Positions 24,659 to 31,767 of a stretch of DNA of 64,000 bases are shown here, piece after piece. Under the pieces are notes generated by a model. It did not search any database. It saw nothing but the letters and a program-made list of their open reading frames with translations, and had not been told where the DNA came from. Every line of letters begins with the position of its first letter. The stretch's first letter is position 1. The translations under genes and the position numbers were made by a program. Source of the DNA: Paenarthrobacter sp. JL.01a (GTDB taxonomy: Bacteria; Actinomycetota; Actinomycetes; Actinomycetales; Micrococcaceae); contig NZ_CP104877.1 in NCBI RefSeq assembly GCF_025452095.1, positions 3,472,001 to 3,536,000 on the forward strand, in the 5' to 3' direction.

Positions 24659-25420
24659 ATGAGCAACCCTCCATACCCGCCGTCGAACCCGGGCGACTCC
24701 GACCAGCCCGCGCAGCCCGGTGGCCAGCCGGCAGCTCCCCAGTACGGCCAGCAATCCCAGCCACCGGCAGCCCCTCAGTACGGCCAGCCCGCAGCACCGC
24801 AGTACGGACAGCAGTCCCAGCCACCGGCAGCACCGCAGTACGGCCAGCAATCCCAGCCACCGGCAGCTCCCCAGTACGGCCAGCAGTCCCCGTATGGCCA
24901 GACCGGTGCCTCGCCTTATGGCCAGGCACCGCAGTACGGGCAGGACACCAACTGGCCCAGCCAGCAGCCGGGTCCTTCGACGGTCCCCCAGATGGTGACC
25001 ATCGCCTTCTGGTTGATCGTTGGAGCAGCTGCGATCTGGCTCATCTCCATCTTCATCTCCATTGCAGCGATGAACGATCCCGCCTTCAGGAGCATGTTCG
25101 AAGAGCAGCTGGCGGCCGGGGGCGCGGCAGATCTCCGCTTTGAAGACGTCAAGGGCTTCATCGTTGGCGTCATGATTGCACTCGGCGTCATCGGTGCCGG
25201 ACTGTACGCTCTCGTGGCCATAAACGTCCGCAAGGGCAAGAACTGGGCGCGCATCCTTGGCACGGTCCTCGCTGCGCTTTCCATCTTCGCCCTGGTGCCG
25301 CTGAGCCTGGCAACCCTGTCAGCACTGCTCGGCATCGCAGCGATCGTCCTGCTGTACCTGCCGGCGTCGGCCCCCTATTTCCGGAAGACGCAGCAGTTCG
25401 GAAACCCGTACGCCCGCTAA
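24659..25420 (+). CDS. Pro/Gln-rich four-helix membrane protein (paralogue 2)
   Basis: 253 residues of unknown function. Residues 1-107 are built from repeats of PPAAPQYGQQSQ, then four membrane segments (about 113-138, 163-186, 195-217, 220-237). It resembles the preceding gene product in layout and in the segment KGKNWARILGTVLAALSIFA. The Pro/Gln tail is probably cytoplasmic and disordered. AAAGGAATGCC precedes the ATG. The repeats are recent enough to be visible at DNA level. Confidence 0.78.
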   Translation: MSNPPYPPSNPGDSDQPAQPGGQPAAPQYGQQSQPPAAPQYGQPAAPQYGQQSQPPAAPQYGQQSQPPAAPQYGQQSPYGQTGASPYGQAPQYGQDTNWPSQQPGPSTVPQMVTIAFWLIVGAAAIWLISIFISIAAMNDPAFRSMFEEQLAAGGAADLRFEDVKGFIVGVMIALGVIGAGLYALVAINVRKGKNWARILGTVLAALSIFALVPLSLATLSALLGIAAIVLLYLPASAPYFRKTQQFGNPYAR

Positions 25421-25465
25421 AGGGCCGGCTTCCACACATCCATTCGGGCGCGGACCCGGGTGAGG

Positions 25466-26194
25466 CTAAACAGCCTGGCCCGGTGTCTGCGCCCTTTGTG
25501 CGTGGTAGGCCAGAATCTGCAGTTCCGTTGCCATGTCCACTTTTCGGAGGTTCACGTGCGGCGGGACCTGCAGGAGCACCGGTGCAAAGCTCAGGATGCT
25601 CCTGATGCCTGCTGCGATCACACGGTCACACACTTCCTGGGCCACCGTTGCCGGGAGTGCGAGCACCACCATGTTCGTGTGCGTTCGTTCCAGGACCCGC
25701 TCAAGTTCGGCCGAGTCGCTGACCCGCAGCCACCCGACCTCGTTGCCGATCACCATCGGATCGGCGTCGAAAATGGCTACGACGTCGAAGCCGCGGGACT
25801 CGAACCCGCCATACCGGGCCAACGCCTTTCCGAGGTTACCGGCTCCAACGATGGCCACTTTCCAGTCATGGGTCAGGCCAAGCGCTGCGGCGATGTGGCG
25901 GCTCAGGTTCTGGACCTCGTAGCCGACGCCGCGGGTTCCGTAGGAGCCGACATAGGAAAGGTCCTTGCGAAGCGTTGAGGAGCTGACGCCTGACGCTTCT
26001 GCCAGGGCTTCGGAGGAGACGCGCTCCACTCCTTCGGCCAGGAGCGAGTTCAGCGCACGCAAATAGAGGGTCATCCGGGCCACAGCCGCGGGCGGGATCT
26101 GCTTGGCGGCAGGTTCGTTATCCCCGGAAAGTGCTTCCGGGGACGGTTCCAGCGCAGTCACGGTATTCTCCATTGCGTCGCTTTGTTGTTCCAC
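25466..26194 (-). CDS. rex: Redox-sensing transcriptional repressor Rex
   Basis: About 242 residues. N-terminal winged helix (VARMTLYLRALNSLLAEG, then VSSSTLRKDLSYVGSYGTRG) and a Rossmann NADH-binding domain with VAIVGAGNLGKALARY. Rex senses the NADH/NAD+ ratio and represses respiratory and fermentation genes. I prefer the GTG at 26194, which has GGGGG 7 nt upstream; the ATG at 26173 and a TTG at 26221 are alternatives. It faces no obvious target gene here, but cytochrome c maturation and menaquinone genes are in the window. Confidence 0.93.
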   Translation of the reverse strand: MEQQSDAMENTVTALEPSPEALSGDNEPAAKQIPPAAVARMTLYLRALNSLLAEGVERVSSEALAEASGVSSSTLRKDLSYVGSYGTRGVGYEVQNLSRHIAAALGLTHDWKVAIVGAGNLGKALARYGGFESRGFDVVAIFDADPMVIGNEVGWLRVSDSAELERVLERTHTNMVVLALPATVAQEVCDRVIAAGIRSILSFAPVLLQVPPHVNLRKVDMATELQILAYHAQRAQTPGQAV

Positions 26195-26248
26195 TCTATG
26201 ACCCCCGGCCGGACTCAACAAAAGCCACCGCGCTGGCCTGCTGCACCC

Positions 26249-26503
26249 TCAGCCCGCCAGCGCTTTCTTCAAAGTGCGGGTCAGCCGGTCTTCGTCGATC
26301 TTCCAGAAATCACGCTGGATACCGTTCACCAGCACCACCGGAATCTCTTCGGCGTATCGTTCCTGAAGCTGCGGGTCGCCGTCGATCGACTGCTCGGTCC
26401 AGCCCAGGCCAAGGCCTGTCGTAACGCGCTCGACGGCGGCACGCGCCTCCGTGCAGAGGTGGCAGTCAGCTTTGGTGAGGAGGACGACGTCGGGATTAGC
26501 CAT
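26249..26503 (-). CDS. Glutaredoxin family protein
   Basis: 84 residues with the redox motif KADCHLCTEA (CHLC) and the cis-Pro segment EEIPVVLVNG, as in the DUF836/glutaredoxin-like family (M. tuberculosis Rv0508 type). The ATG at 26503 has no SD; TACCGT ends 7 nt upstream, indicating a leaderless transcript. It lies beside rex and, divergently, the HAD-IB gene; the same trio occurs in other actinobacteria. Confidence 0.88.
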   Translation of the reverse strand: MANPDVVLLTKADCHLCTEARAAVERVTTGLGLGWTEQSIDGDPQLQERYAEEIPVVLVNGIQRDFWKIDEDRLTRTLKKALAG

Positions 26504-26607
26504 GTGCTTAACGGTAACCGCCCCCACCAACCCTCACTCACACCCCGCCGCGGGTCCGGCCCGTGCGCCCTCAGCGCGGGGTACCGGCGATTGACTAGAC
26601 TCAAGGC

Positions 26608-27426
26608 ATGCCCGAGGAGAAGAACGCCGCCGTTGCCGCATCTGGCCAAGTGCAGAAGCACAGCGGTGAAGCAGCGTTCTTCGACGTCGACAACACGCTG
26701 ATGAAGGGCGCCAGCCTCTTCCATGTCGCGCGAAAAATGTACGAACGCAAGGCCTTTACCCTGCCCCAAGCGGCGGGCTTCGCCTGGAAACAGTTCAAGT
26801 TCGTGATGCGTGGCGAGAACATGGAGGATGTCCACGCGGTTCGTGACTCTGCACTGACTCTCGCAGCCGGAATCAGCGTTGAGGACATCAAGGCGCTTGG
26901 CGAAGAGGTTTACGACGAGATGATCGAGTCTCGGATCTGGCCCGGAACCAAAGCTTTGGCCGAGCAGCACCTCAGGGTTGGCCGTAAGGTTTGGCTCGTA
27001 ACTGCGACGCCCATCGAGGTCGCAACCGTAATTTCCACGCGCCTTGGGTTGACCGGGGCACTGGGCACCGTGGGCGAAGTGCATGAAGGTATGTACACCG
27101 GGAAACTGGTCGGCGACATATTGCACGGTCCGGCCAAAGCGGTCGCCGTCCAGCTCGTCGCCGAACGGGAGGGTCTCGATCTGGACCACTGCTGGGCCTA
27201 CAGCGATTCCGCCAACGACATTCCGCTCCTGACCATGGTGGGGCACCCCGTCGTCATCAATCCCGATGCCAAGCTGCGACGGCATGCCCGCGACAACAAC
27301 TGGCCCGTGTACGATTTCCGTTCCGGTCGGCGCGCTGCAACCCTCGGACTGAAGGCCGCAACAGTGGGCGGCGCAGTCTACGGCCTGTGGCGCGGCTTCT
27401 CACGCTTCCGCGGCCCCCGCCTCTAA
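26608..27426 (+). CDS. HAD-IB family phosphatase (SerB-like)
   Basis: 272 residues. Motif I AAFFDVDNTLMKGASL, motif II LVTATP, motif III lysine near HGPAKA, motif IV AYSDSANDIPLL. The family includes phosphoserine phosphatases and other small-molecule phosphatases; a similar protein (SerB1) lies in the matching region of the M. tuberculosis genome. A C-terminal hydrophobic stretch (GLKAATVGGAVYGLW) may associate with the membrane. TAGACT ends 6 nt before the ATG (leaderless). Confidence 0.88.
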   Translation: MPEEKNAAVAASGQVQKHSGEAAFFDVDNTLMKGASLFHVARKMYERKAFTLPQAAGFAWKQFKFVMRGENMEDVHAVRDSALTLAAGISVEDIKALGEEVYDEMIESRIWPGTKALAEQHLRVGRKVWLVTATPIEVATVISTRLGLTGALGTVGEVHEGMYTGKLVGDILHGPAKAVAVQLVAEREGLDLDHCWAYSDSANDIPLLTMVGHPVVINPDAKLRRHARDNNWPVYDFRSGRRAATLGLKAATVGGAVYGLWRGFSRFRGPRL

Positions 27427-27436
27427 ACGCGCCCCA

Positions 27437-27482
27437 AACCCTCACTCACATCCCCCGGTCTTAAACCCAACCCTCACTCACA
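27437..27482. repeat. 32-bp-period direct repeat left of the DUF559 gene
   Basis: AACCCTCACTCACAT begins at 27437 and again at 27469 (32 bp apart); a third AACCCTCACTCACA lies at 26529. On the minus strand the unit reads GTGAGTGAGGGTT... and resembles the GTGAGCGAGCG... units at 28515-28600, in the opposite orientation. Confidence 0.7.
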
Positions 27483-27552
27483 TCGCGAAGTCGGCCCGGC
27501 ATACCTGTGGATAACTTCTGCACCCCCAACGCCATCTGGGTAACAATGCCGT

Positions 27553-28518
27553 ATGCAGATACCGATTCCCGTCCCCTCCCAGCTGAGGTCCGCTCCGTTT
27601 ACCCTTGCCGAGGCCATTGATGCTGGCCTGGCTCCCCGAGACCTTTGGGGTCGGGTCAGCATAGAACCGGTAAGCAAGGGCATTTACCGTCCGTCCGGTT
27701 GGGACTTTGACCTCGAAGCAGCTGCGCGATCGCTTTCGGCTGCGAGCCCGGGGGCTTGGATTTCGCACGTCACGGCCGCCAGGCTTCACGGGTTTCCGCT
27801 TCCTCCGTGGCTATCCGACTCAAACGAACTGCACCTCAGTAAGCCGCGGCGCCTCCCGGCAGTACGGCGGAAAGGGGTTACGGGGCACACTCTCGTGGTG
27901 GCCGAGGGCGAAATTGAATTGGTTCGGGGGCTTTGGATCAGCACACGTCCCAGAACCTGGCTGGATCTTGCCCGCACGCTGCCTTTGAACGAACTCATCT
28001 GCGTTGGTGACCACCTCATTCGCATGCCGCGAGCCGAGTTCGAACATCGGGATACGGCATATGCAACCATTGACGGCCTCCGTGCGATGGTGGAGCGCCA
28101 CAAGAACCTGCAAGGCATCGTCCGCGCGCGGGAAGCACTCGAACTCATGCGGGTCGGCGCGGATTCAGCGCCCGAGTCCATGCTCCGCCTTGCCATGCTC
28201 GATGCCGGGCTGCCGGAACCGGAGCTGCAGGTGCACCTCCGGATTGGCGACCGGCTGTCGCCTTCAGCCGACCTCGGTTACCGCGAGCGTCGGCTTGCCA
28301 TCCAGTACGACGGCGGCCATCACCTTGAGGAGGAGCAGATACACAGCGATCGGCGCAGGGACAAGGCCTTCCGCACCGCAGGCTGGACTGTACTTGTCTT
28401 TGGGAAAGACGACCTGGCTGACGGCTTCGGCGACGCGACAGTGAGAATCAAGGGCGCCCTGCGGAAAGCCTGGATAGATCCCGCTGTACAGGCTGGCTTC
28501 GCACGCCCGAAGGGGTGA
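27553..28518 (+). CDS. DUF559 / AbiEi-like domain protein
   Basis: 321 residues. The N-terminal half (AIDAGLAPRDLWGRVSIEPV, then GIYRP) looks like the winged-helix part of AbiEi-type antitoxin-domain proteins, and the C-terminal 100 residues are a DUF559/Vsr-like PD-(D/E)XK fold: PSADLGYRERRLAIQYDGGH and KAFRTAGWTVLVFGKDDL. Such proteins are common and variable in actinobacteria; nuclease activity is inferred, not shown. TAACAA ends 6 nt before the ATG (leaderless). Both flanks carry 32-bp-period repeats in inverse orientation. Confidence 0.75.
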   Translation: MQIPIPVPSQLRSAPFTLAEAIDAGLAPRDLWGRVSIEPVSKGIYRPSGWDFDLEAAARSLSAASPGAWISHVTAARLHGFPLPPWLSDSNELHLSKPRRLPAVRRKGVTGHTLVVAEGEIELVRGLWISTRPRTWLDLARTLPLNELICVGDHLIRMPRAEFEHRDTAYATIDGLRAMVERHKNLQGIVRAREALELMRVGADSAPESMLRLAMLDAGLPEPELQVHLRIGDRLSPSADLGYRERRLAIQYDGGHHLEEEQIHSDRRRDKAFRTAGWTVLVFGKDDLADGFGDATVRIKGALRKAWIDPAVQAGFARPKG

Positions 28519-28600
28519 GCGAGCGTCAGCAGAAAACCCCGGGAACGTGAGCGAGCGACAGCAGAAAACCCCGGGAACGTGAGCAAGCGACAGCGGGGAC
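28515..28600 (+). repeat. 32-bp tandem repeat right of the DUF559 gene
   Basis: Units start at 28515, 28547 and 28579: GTGAGCGAGCG(T/A)CAGCAG followed by AAAACCCCGGGAAC. Units 1 and 2 differ at one base; the third is truncated after about 22 bp. The DUF559 stop codon lies within the first unit. There are no spacers, so it is not a CRISPR array. Confidence 0.85.
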
Positions 28601-28656
28601 GCAAAAATGCCCGCCACCTCGAGAGGCAACGGGCATTCACGCTTGGTGAAGTATCT

Positions 28657-28755
28657 CTACTTCTTATTGCGGCGCTGGTGGCGAGTCTTGCGAAGCAGCT
28701 TGCGGTGCTTCTTCTTGGCCATACGCTTGCGGCGCTTCTTAATAACTGAACCCAC
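28657..28755 (-). CDS. Small ribosomal protein bS22 (AURKAIP1/COX24-like)
   Basis: 32 residues, extremely basic: it begins MGSVIKKRRKRMAKKKHRKL and ends RRNKK. This matches the tiny bS22 protein found on the mycobacterial 30S subunit and the AURKAIP1/COX24 domain. GTG start with AAGGAA 5 nt upstream. It lies downstream of a small HTH gene, as in M. tuberculosis (Rv0500B next to Rv0500A). Too short for most gene callers but strongly supported by sequence. Confidence 0.93.
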   Translation of the reverse strand: MGSVIKKRRKRMAKKKHRKLLRKTRHQRRNKK

Positions 28756-28918
28756 GAAAGTTCCTTACAAACTAGAAGGTCCTGTCTGTTGGAACGGATC
28801 CGCGGAAGCAGACAGTACAACTGACAGATTCTTACATTGACGTAAAACGTTCCTTAACAGAGTACCGCTTCAAAGGGGTACTCCATGACCACGGTCCGGG
28901 AAACGGACCCCGGCGGAC

Positions 28919-29131
28919 TCAGGCGGTCTCGGATTGGCCGTCCACCACAGCACCTTTGAGGTACTGGGCTACGGCTTCCTCGGGAACCCGGAAGGAACGG
29001 CCAAACCTGACGGCTGGCATTTCCCCTGAGTGAACCAGGCGATACACGGTCATTTTGGAAACACGCAGGACGTCGGCCACCTCGGCCACCGTCATGAAAC
29101 GCGCATTCGAGAAGTTAGTCTCCGCGGACAT
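28919..29131 (-). CDS. Excisionase-like helix-turn-helix protein
   Basis: 70 residues, a MerR/excisionase-type HTH: FMTVAEVADVLRVSKMTVYR then LVHSGEMPAVRFGRSFRVPE. It corresponds to the small DNA-binding protein encoded beside bS22 in actinobacteria (Rv0500A type), a chromosomal regulator rather than a phage excisionase. ATG 29131 is preferred, with AAGGAA about 10 nt upstream. Confidence 0.85.
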   Translation of the reverse strand: MSAETNFSNARFMTVAEVADVLRVSKMTVYRLVHSGEMPAVRFGRSFRVPEEAVAQYLKGAVVDGQSETA

Positions 29132-29269
29132 TTCCCATATTCCTTTGCTCTCAGCCGACAGGACACCCCCAGGAAACGGTGTGACGATGCTGAGCCATCC
29201 AACAACCATGTGCTAGATACTCTAGAGGCTGATGGGGCCTAAGTGAAAGCTTTTCGAGGAAGTGGGACA

Positions 29270-30400
29270 CTACTCCCCCAAGACCTTCCTGCGCTTCCGG
29301 GCGGAGGCAGCAAGCTGCTCAAGCACCGACGCCGTGACATCCCACTCCATGCAGGCGTCCGTGACGCTCTGTCCGTACACGAGTTCCTGCTCGCCCGCCA
29401 ACTGCTTGGCAACGTCCAGGTTCTGTGCGCCGCCCACCAGGAAGCTCTCCAGCATCACGCCGGCGATGGGGGAAGACGAACCGGCCTCCAGCTGCGCCCC
29501 GATTTCCAGCGCGACTTCAGCCTGGCGGTGGTGGCTCTTGCCACTGTTGGCGTGGCTGGCGTCGACGATCAGGCGCGGGTTGAGTCCCTTGTCCGCAAGC
29601 TTTGACGATGCTGCGGCAACGTCGGCGGCGGAGTAGTTCGGGCCCTTGCGTCCACCGCGCAGGATCACGTGCGTGTCCGGGTTTCCGGCCGTCGCCACCA
29701 AAGCCGCGCGGCCGTCGTCGTCGATCCCCAGGAAGGCCTGCTCAGCGGCCGAGGCGCCGCAAGCGTCGATGGCCACCTGGAGGTCGCCGTCGGTGCCGTT
29801 CTTGAAGCCGATGGGCATCGAGAGCCCGGAGGCAAGCTGGCGGTGGATCTGGCTTTCGGTGGTGCGCGCACCGATGGCACCCCACGAGACGAGGTCGGCC
29901 ATGTACTGGGGGCTGATTGGCTCGAGGAACTCGGTAGCGGTGGGCAGGCCGAGCGCGGTCACCTGCTTCAGGAATCCACGTGCTGCGCGCAATCCTGCGG
30001 CGATGTCGTGGCTGCCGTCCAGGTGGGGATCGTTGATGAGGCCCTTCCAACCCACCGTTGTCCGAGGCTTCTCGAAGTAGGTCCGCATGACGATCAGGAG
30101 GTCTTCCTTGTGCTTCTCGGCCTGGCTGACCAGGCGGCGGGCGTATTCAAGCCCGGCTTTGGGGTCATGGATGGAGCACGGACCGACGATCACGAGCAAG
30201 CGGTCGTCGACGCCGTCCATGATTGCACGGACCTGGTCACGGCCACGGTCGACGACGGCCGCTGAGCGTGCGTCCAGCGGCAGCTCTGCGATGAGGTCCT
30301 GCGGGGCCGGAAGCGGCTCGAAGCGGGCCACCCGAAGGTTGGAGGTGGCGGGCTGTGCGGATTCGTCCGAGGTCACGGTTTCGGGGGCGATGCTGGTCAT
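29270..30400 (-). CDS. aroG: 3-deoxy-7-phosphoheptulonate synthase (DAHP synthase, class I)
   Basis: First enzyme of the shikimate pathway: condenses phosphoenolpyruvate with erythrose 4-phosphate. 376 residues, class I AroG/F/H type: VIVGPCSIHDPKAGLEYA, MRTYFEKPRTTVGWKGLIND, IGARTTESQIHR, SFKNGTDG-type segment (GFKNGTDGDLQVA), VDASHANSGK and GVMLESFLVGG are all conserved. AGGA precedes the ATG. Its 200-bp leader encodes a short peptide rich in aromatic residues and several hairpins, indicating attenuation by aromatic amino acids. Confidence 0.95.
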   Translation of the reverse strand: MTSIAPETVTSDESAQPATSNLRVARFEPLPAPQDLIAELPLDARSAAVVDRGRDQVRAIMDGVDDRLLVIVGPCSIHDPKAGLEYARRLVSQAEKHKEDLLIVMRTYFEKPRTTVGWKGLINDPHLDGSHDIAAGLRAARGFLKQVTALGLPTATEFLEPISPQYMADLVSWGAIGARTTESQIHRQLASGLSMPIGFKNGTDGDLQVAIDACGASAAEQAFLGIDDDGRAALVATAGNPDTHVILRGGRKGPNYSAADVAAASSKLADKGLNPRLIVDASHANSGKSHHRQAEVALEIGAQLEAGSSSPIAGVMLESFLVGGAQNLDVAKQLAGEQELVYGQSVTDACMEWDVTASVLEQLAASARKRRKVLGE

Positions 30401-30463
30401 TTCTGGGTCCTGTCCGGGATGCGGAGCGGGCCCCTTTTCAGAACCCGCCGGATATGGCGAAGG

Positions 30464-30485
30464 GCAGAGAATGATCTCTGCCCTG
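30464..30485 (-). terminator. Attenuator hairpin in the aroG leader
   Basis: Perfect inverted repeat GGGCAGAGA-TCAT-TCTCTGCCC, 28 bp after the leader-peptide stop codon and about 65 bp before the aroG ATG. Confidence 0.7.
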
Positions 30486-30513
30486 TTGGCTCTGAAGGAA
30501 AGTTGGATGCGTG

Positions 30514-30579
30514 TCAGTTAGACGCGGGCCCCTCCAGAGCCAACGAAAAATACGCATACCAACGGTTAGTCATAGCCAC
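30514..30579 (-). CDS. aroG leader peptide
   Basis: Short ORF whose last 19 residues read MTNRWYAYFSLALEGPASN. Trp, Tyr, Tyr and Phe are clustered within six codons, in front of the sequence that can form the first stem. The GTG at 30579 has AGAGG about 8 nt upstream and gives 21 residues; the ATG at 30573 is the alternative. By analogy with known trp/aro leaders, stalling at these codons when charged aromatic tRNAs are scarce would allow read-through into aroG. Confidence 0.65.
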   Translation of the reverse strand: MAMTNRWYAYFSLALEGPASN

Positions 30580-30619
30580 ACCATAACCACCTCTGGTCAG
30601 GCCCCGCAAATCGTGTCCG

Positions 30620-31627
30620 TCATGAAGACAGGAGTTTGCGCAGGAACTGCAGCTGCTTGATCCAGTGGTGCTCCTGTCCGCCCTCGTGGTTGTTGAAGCG
30701 GTACACCTCGATGTCCTTCTGCGGCGACCCGCCAAGCGCACCGTAGTTGTTGTAGCTCGCGAACACCGTGGACGGCGGGCAGATGTCGTCCATCTGGGCA
30801 GCCGAGAACAGCGCTGGAACCGCGGCAGCCCTGCCCAGGTGCACGCCGTCGAAGTAGTTCAGCACCGCCAGCATTGGCTCGTAGCGATCCCGGTGCCTGC
30901 CCAGGAACGACGCGATCTCCGGATACGGACCGCGCGGGGCGATGTCGATCGAACGGGGGAAGTCCTGCAGGAAGGGGACATCGGGCAGCGCGGCGATAAC
31001 GCCGTCGAGCCTTCCGGCCGCCAGCCCGGCGGCGGCGACAGTGATGCCGCCGCCCTGGCTCACGCCGGTGAGGACCACGGCGGAGGGGTCGACGGCGGGA
31101 TGGCTCTGCGCCGCTTCGACGGCGCGGAAAGCGTCCACGTAGACCCGGCGGTAGTAGTAGTTGTCCTGGTGGTCCGCGCCCCGGGTCATGAGTCCCGCGT
31201 AGTTGACCTCGCCCGCGGAAGGGTGCGGATCCGGGGTATCGCCGGAGACTCCGCCGTACCCTTGGCCGCGGGTGTCCATGATGAAGTGGGCATACCCGGC
31301 CTGCGCCCAGCGGGTGTTTTGATTGGCCAGGCCGCGACCACCCGAGTAGCCGATGTACTCCACCACCACGGGAAGCCGCGTGCCGGGCTCCAGGTGCGCC
31401 GGAAGGTGCATCCACCCCTTGATCACGTCTCCTCCGAAGCCCGCGAAGGTGACGTCAAAGGTGTCGATGACGCTGAGGAAATTGTCCACCGGCTCGAACA
31501 CGGCATCCAGTGGCAAAGCCCGGGCTTCGGCGATGGTGCGGTCCCAGAACTGGTCCAGATCAGCCGGCGGGACGGCGCTGGAGGTGTAGTCGCGGAGCTG
31601 TTCAAGTGGTAGGTCGAAGAGAGGCAT
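30620..31627 (-). CDS. CE7 family acetyl esterase (acetyl-xylan esterase / cephalosporin C deacetylase)
   Basis: 335-residue alpha/beta hydrolase of the AXE1 family, full length. Hallmarks: FAGFGGDVIKGWMHLP, YIGYSGGRG, FIMDTRGQG (RGQ motif), nucleophile elbow GVSQGGG, and the C-terminal His in NNHEGG. No signal peptide, so it would deacetylate imported oligosaccharides in the cytoplasm. TAGGAT ends 6 nt before the ATG (leaderless). It follows the sugar ABC transporter genes after a terminator, which fits plant-polysaccharide use. Confidence 0.92.
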   Translation of the reverse strand: MPLFDLPLEQLRDYTSSAVPPADLDQFWDRTIAEARALPLDAVFEPVDNFLSVIDTFDVTFAGFGGDVIKGWMHLPAHLEPGTRLPVVVEYIGYSGGRGLANQNTRWAQAGYAHFIMDTRGQGYGGVSGDTPDPHPSAGEVNYAGLMTRGADHQDNYYYRRVYVDAFRAVEAAQSHPAVDPSAVVLTGVSQGGGITVAAAGLAAGRLDGVIAALPDVPFLQDFPRSIDIAPRGPYPEIASFLGRHRDRYEPMLAVLNYFDGVHLGRAAAVPALFSAAQMDDICPPSTVFASYNNYGALGGSPQKDIEVYRFNNHEGGQEHHWIKQLQFLRKLLSS

Positions 31628-31705
31628 GAGGTCATCCTACGTCATGGCTTTGTGCGCTCTGTCACAGGGCTGGAGGGCTGGTTTACCAAGCCGCCGGAAT
31701 GCAGC

Positions 31706-31754
31706 GAAACCGCGGCCCGGTTGATCGCTGATGACCAACCGGGGCCGCGGTTTC
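31706..31754. terminator. Terminator after the sugar-binding protein gene
   Basis: Inverted repeat GAAACCGCGGCCCGGTTG / CAACCGGGGCCGCGGTTTC with one bulged base and a 12-nt loop, between the solute-binding protein gene and the esterase gene. Confidence 0.8.
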
Positions 31755-31767
31755 GGCGCGTAACAAG

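Larger units (their letters stand above)
30401..30600 (-). promoter_or_regulatory. Aromatic-amino-acid attenuator leader of aroG
   Basis: Reading on the minus strand: leader ORF (30579-30514), then CAGAGCCAA (about 30487-30495), which can pair with TTGGCTCTG inside the leader ORF; then a perfect 9-bp hairpin GGGCAGAGA/TCTCTGCCC (30464-30485); then a weaker GCGGG..CCCGC stem before the aroG SD. The stacked, mutually exclusive stems after an aromatic-rich ORF fit ribosome-mediated attenuation. The terminator lacks a U-run. Confidence 0.65.

Noticed and set aside
28515..28600. CRISPR array
   Set aside because: The 32-bp units are contiguous with no spacers, only 2.7 copies, and there are no cas genes.
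28919..29131. Phage excisionase marking a prophage or integrative element
   Set aside because: No integrase, attachment site or phage gene nearby, and the HTH-bS22 pair is a conserved chromosomal arrangement.
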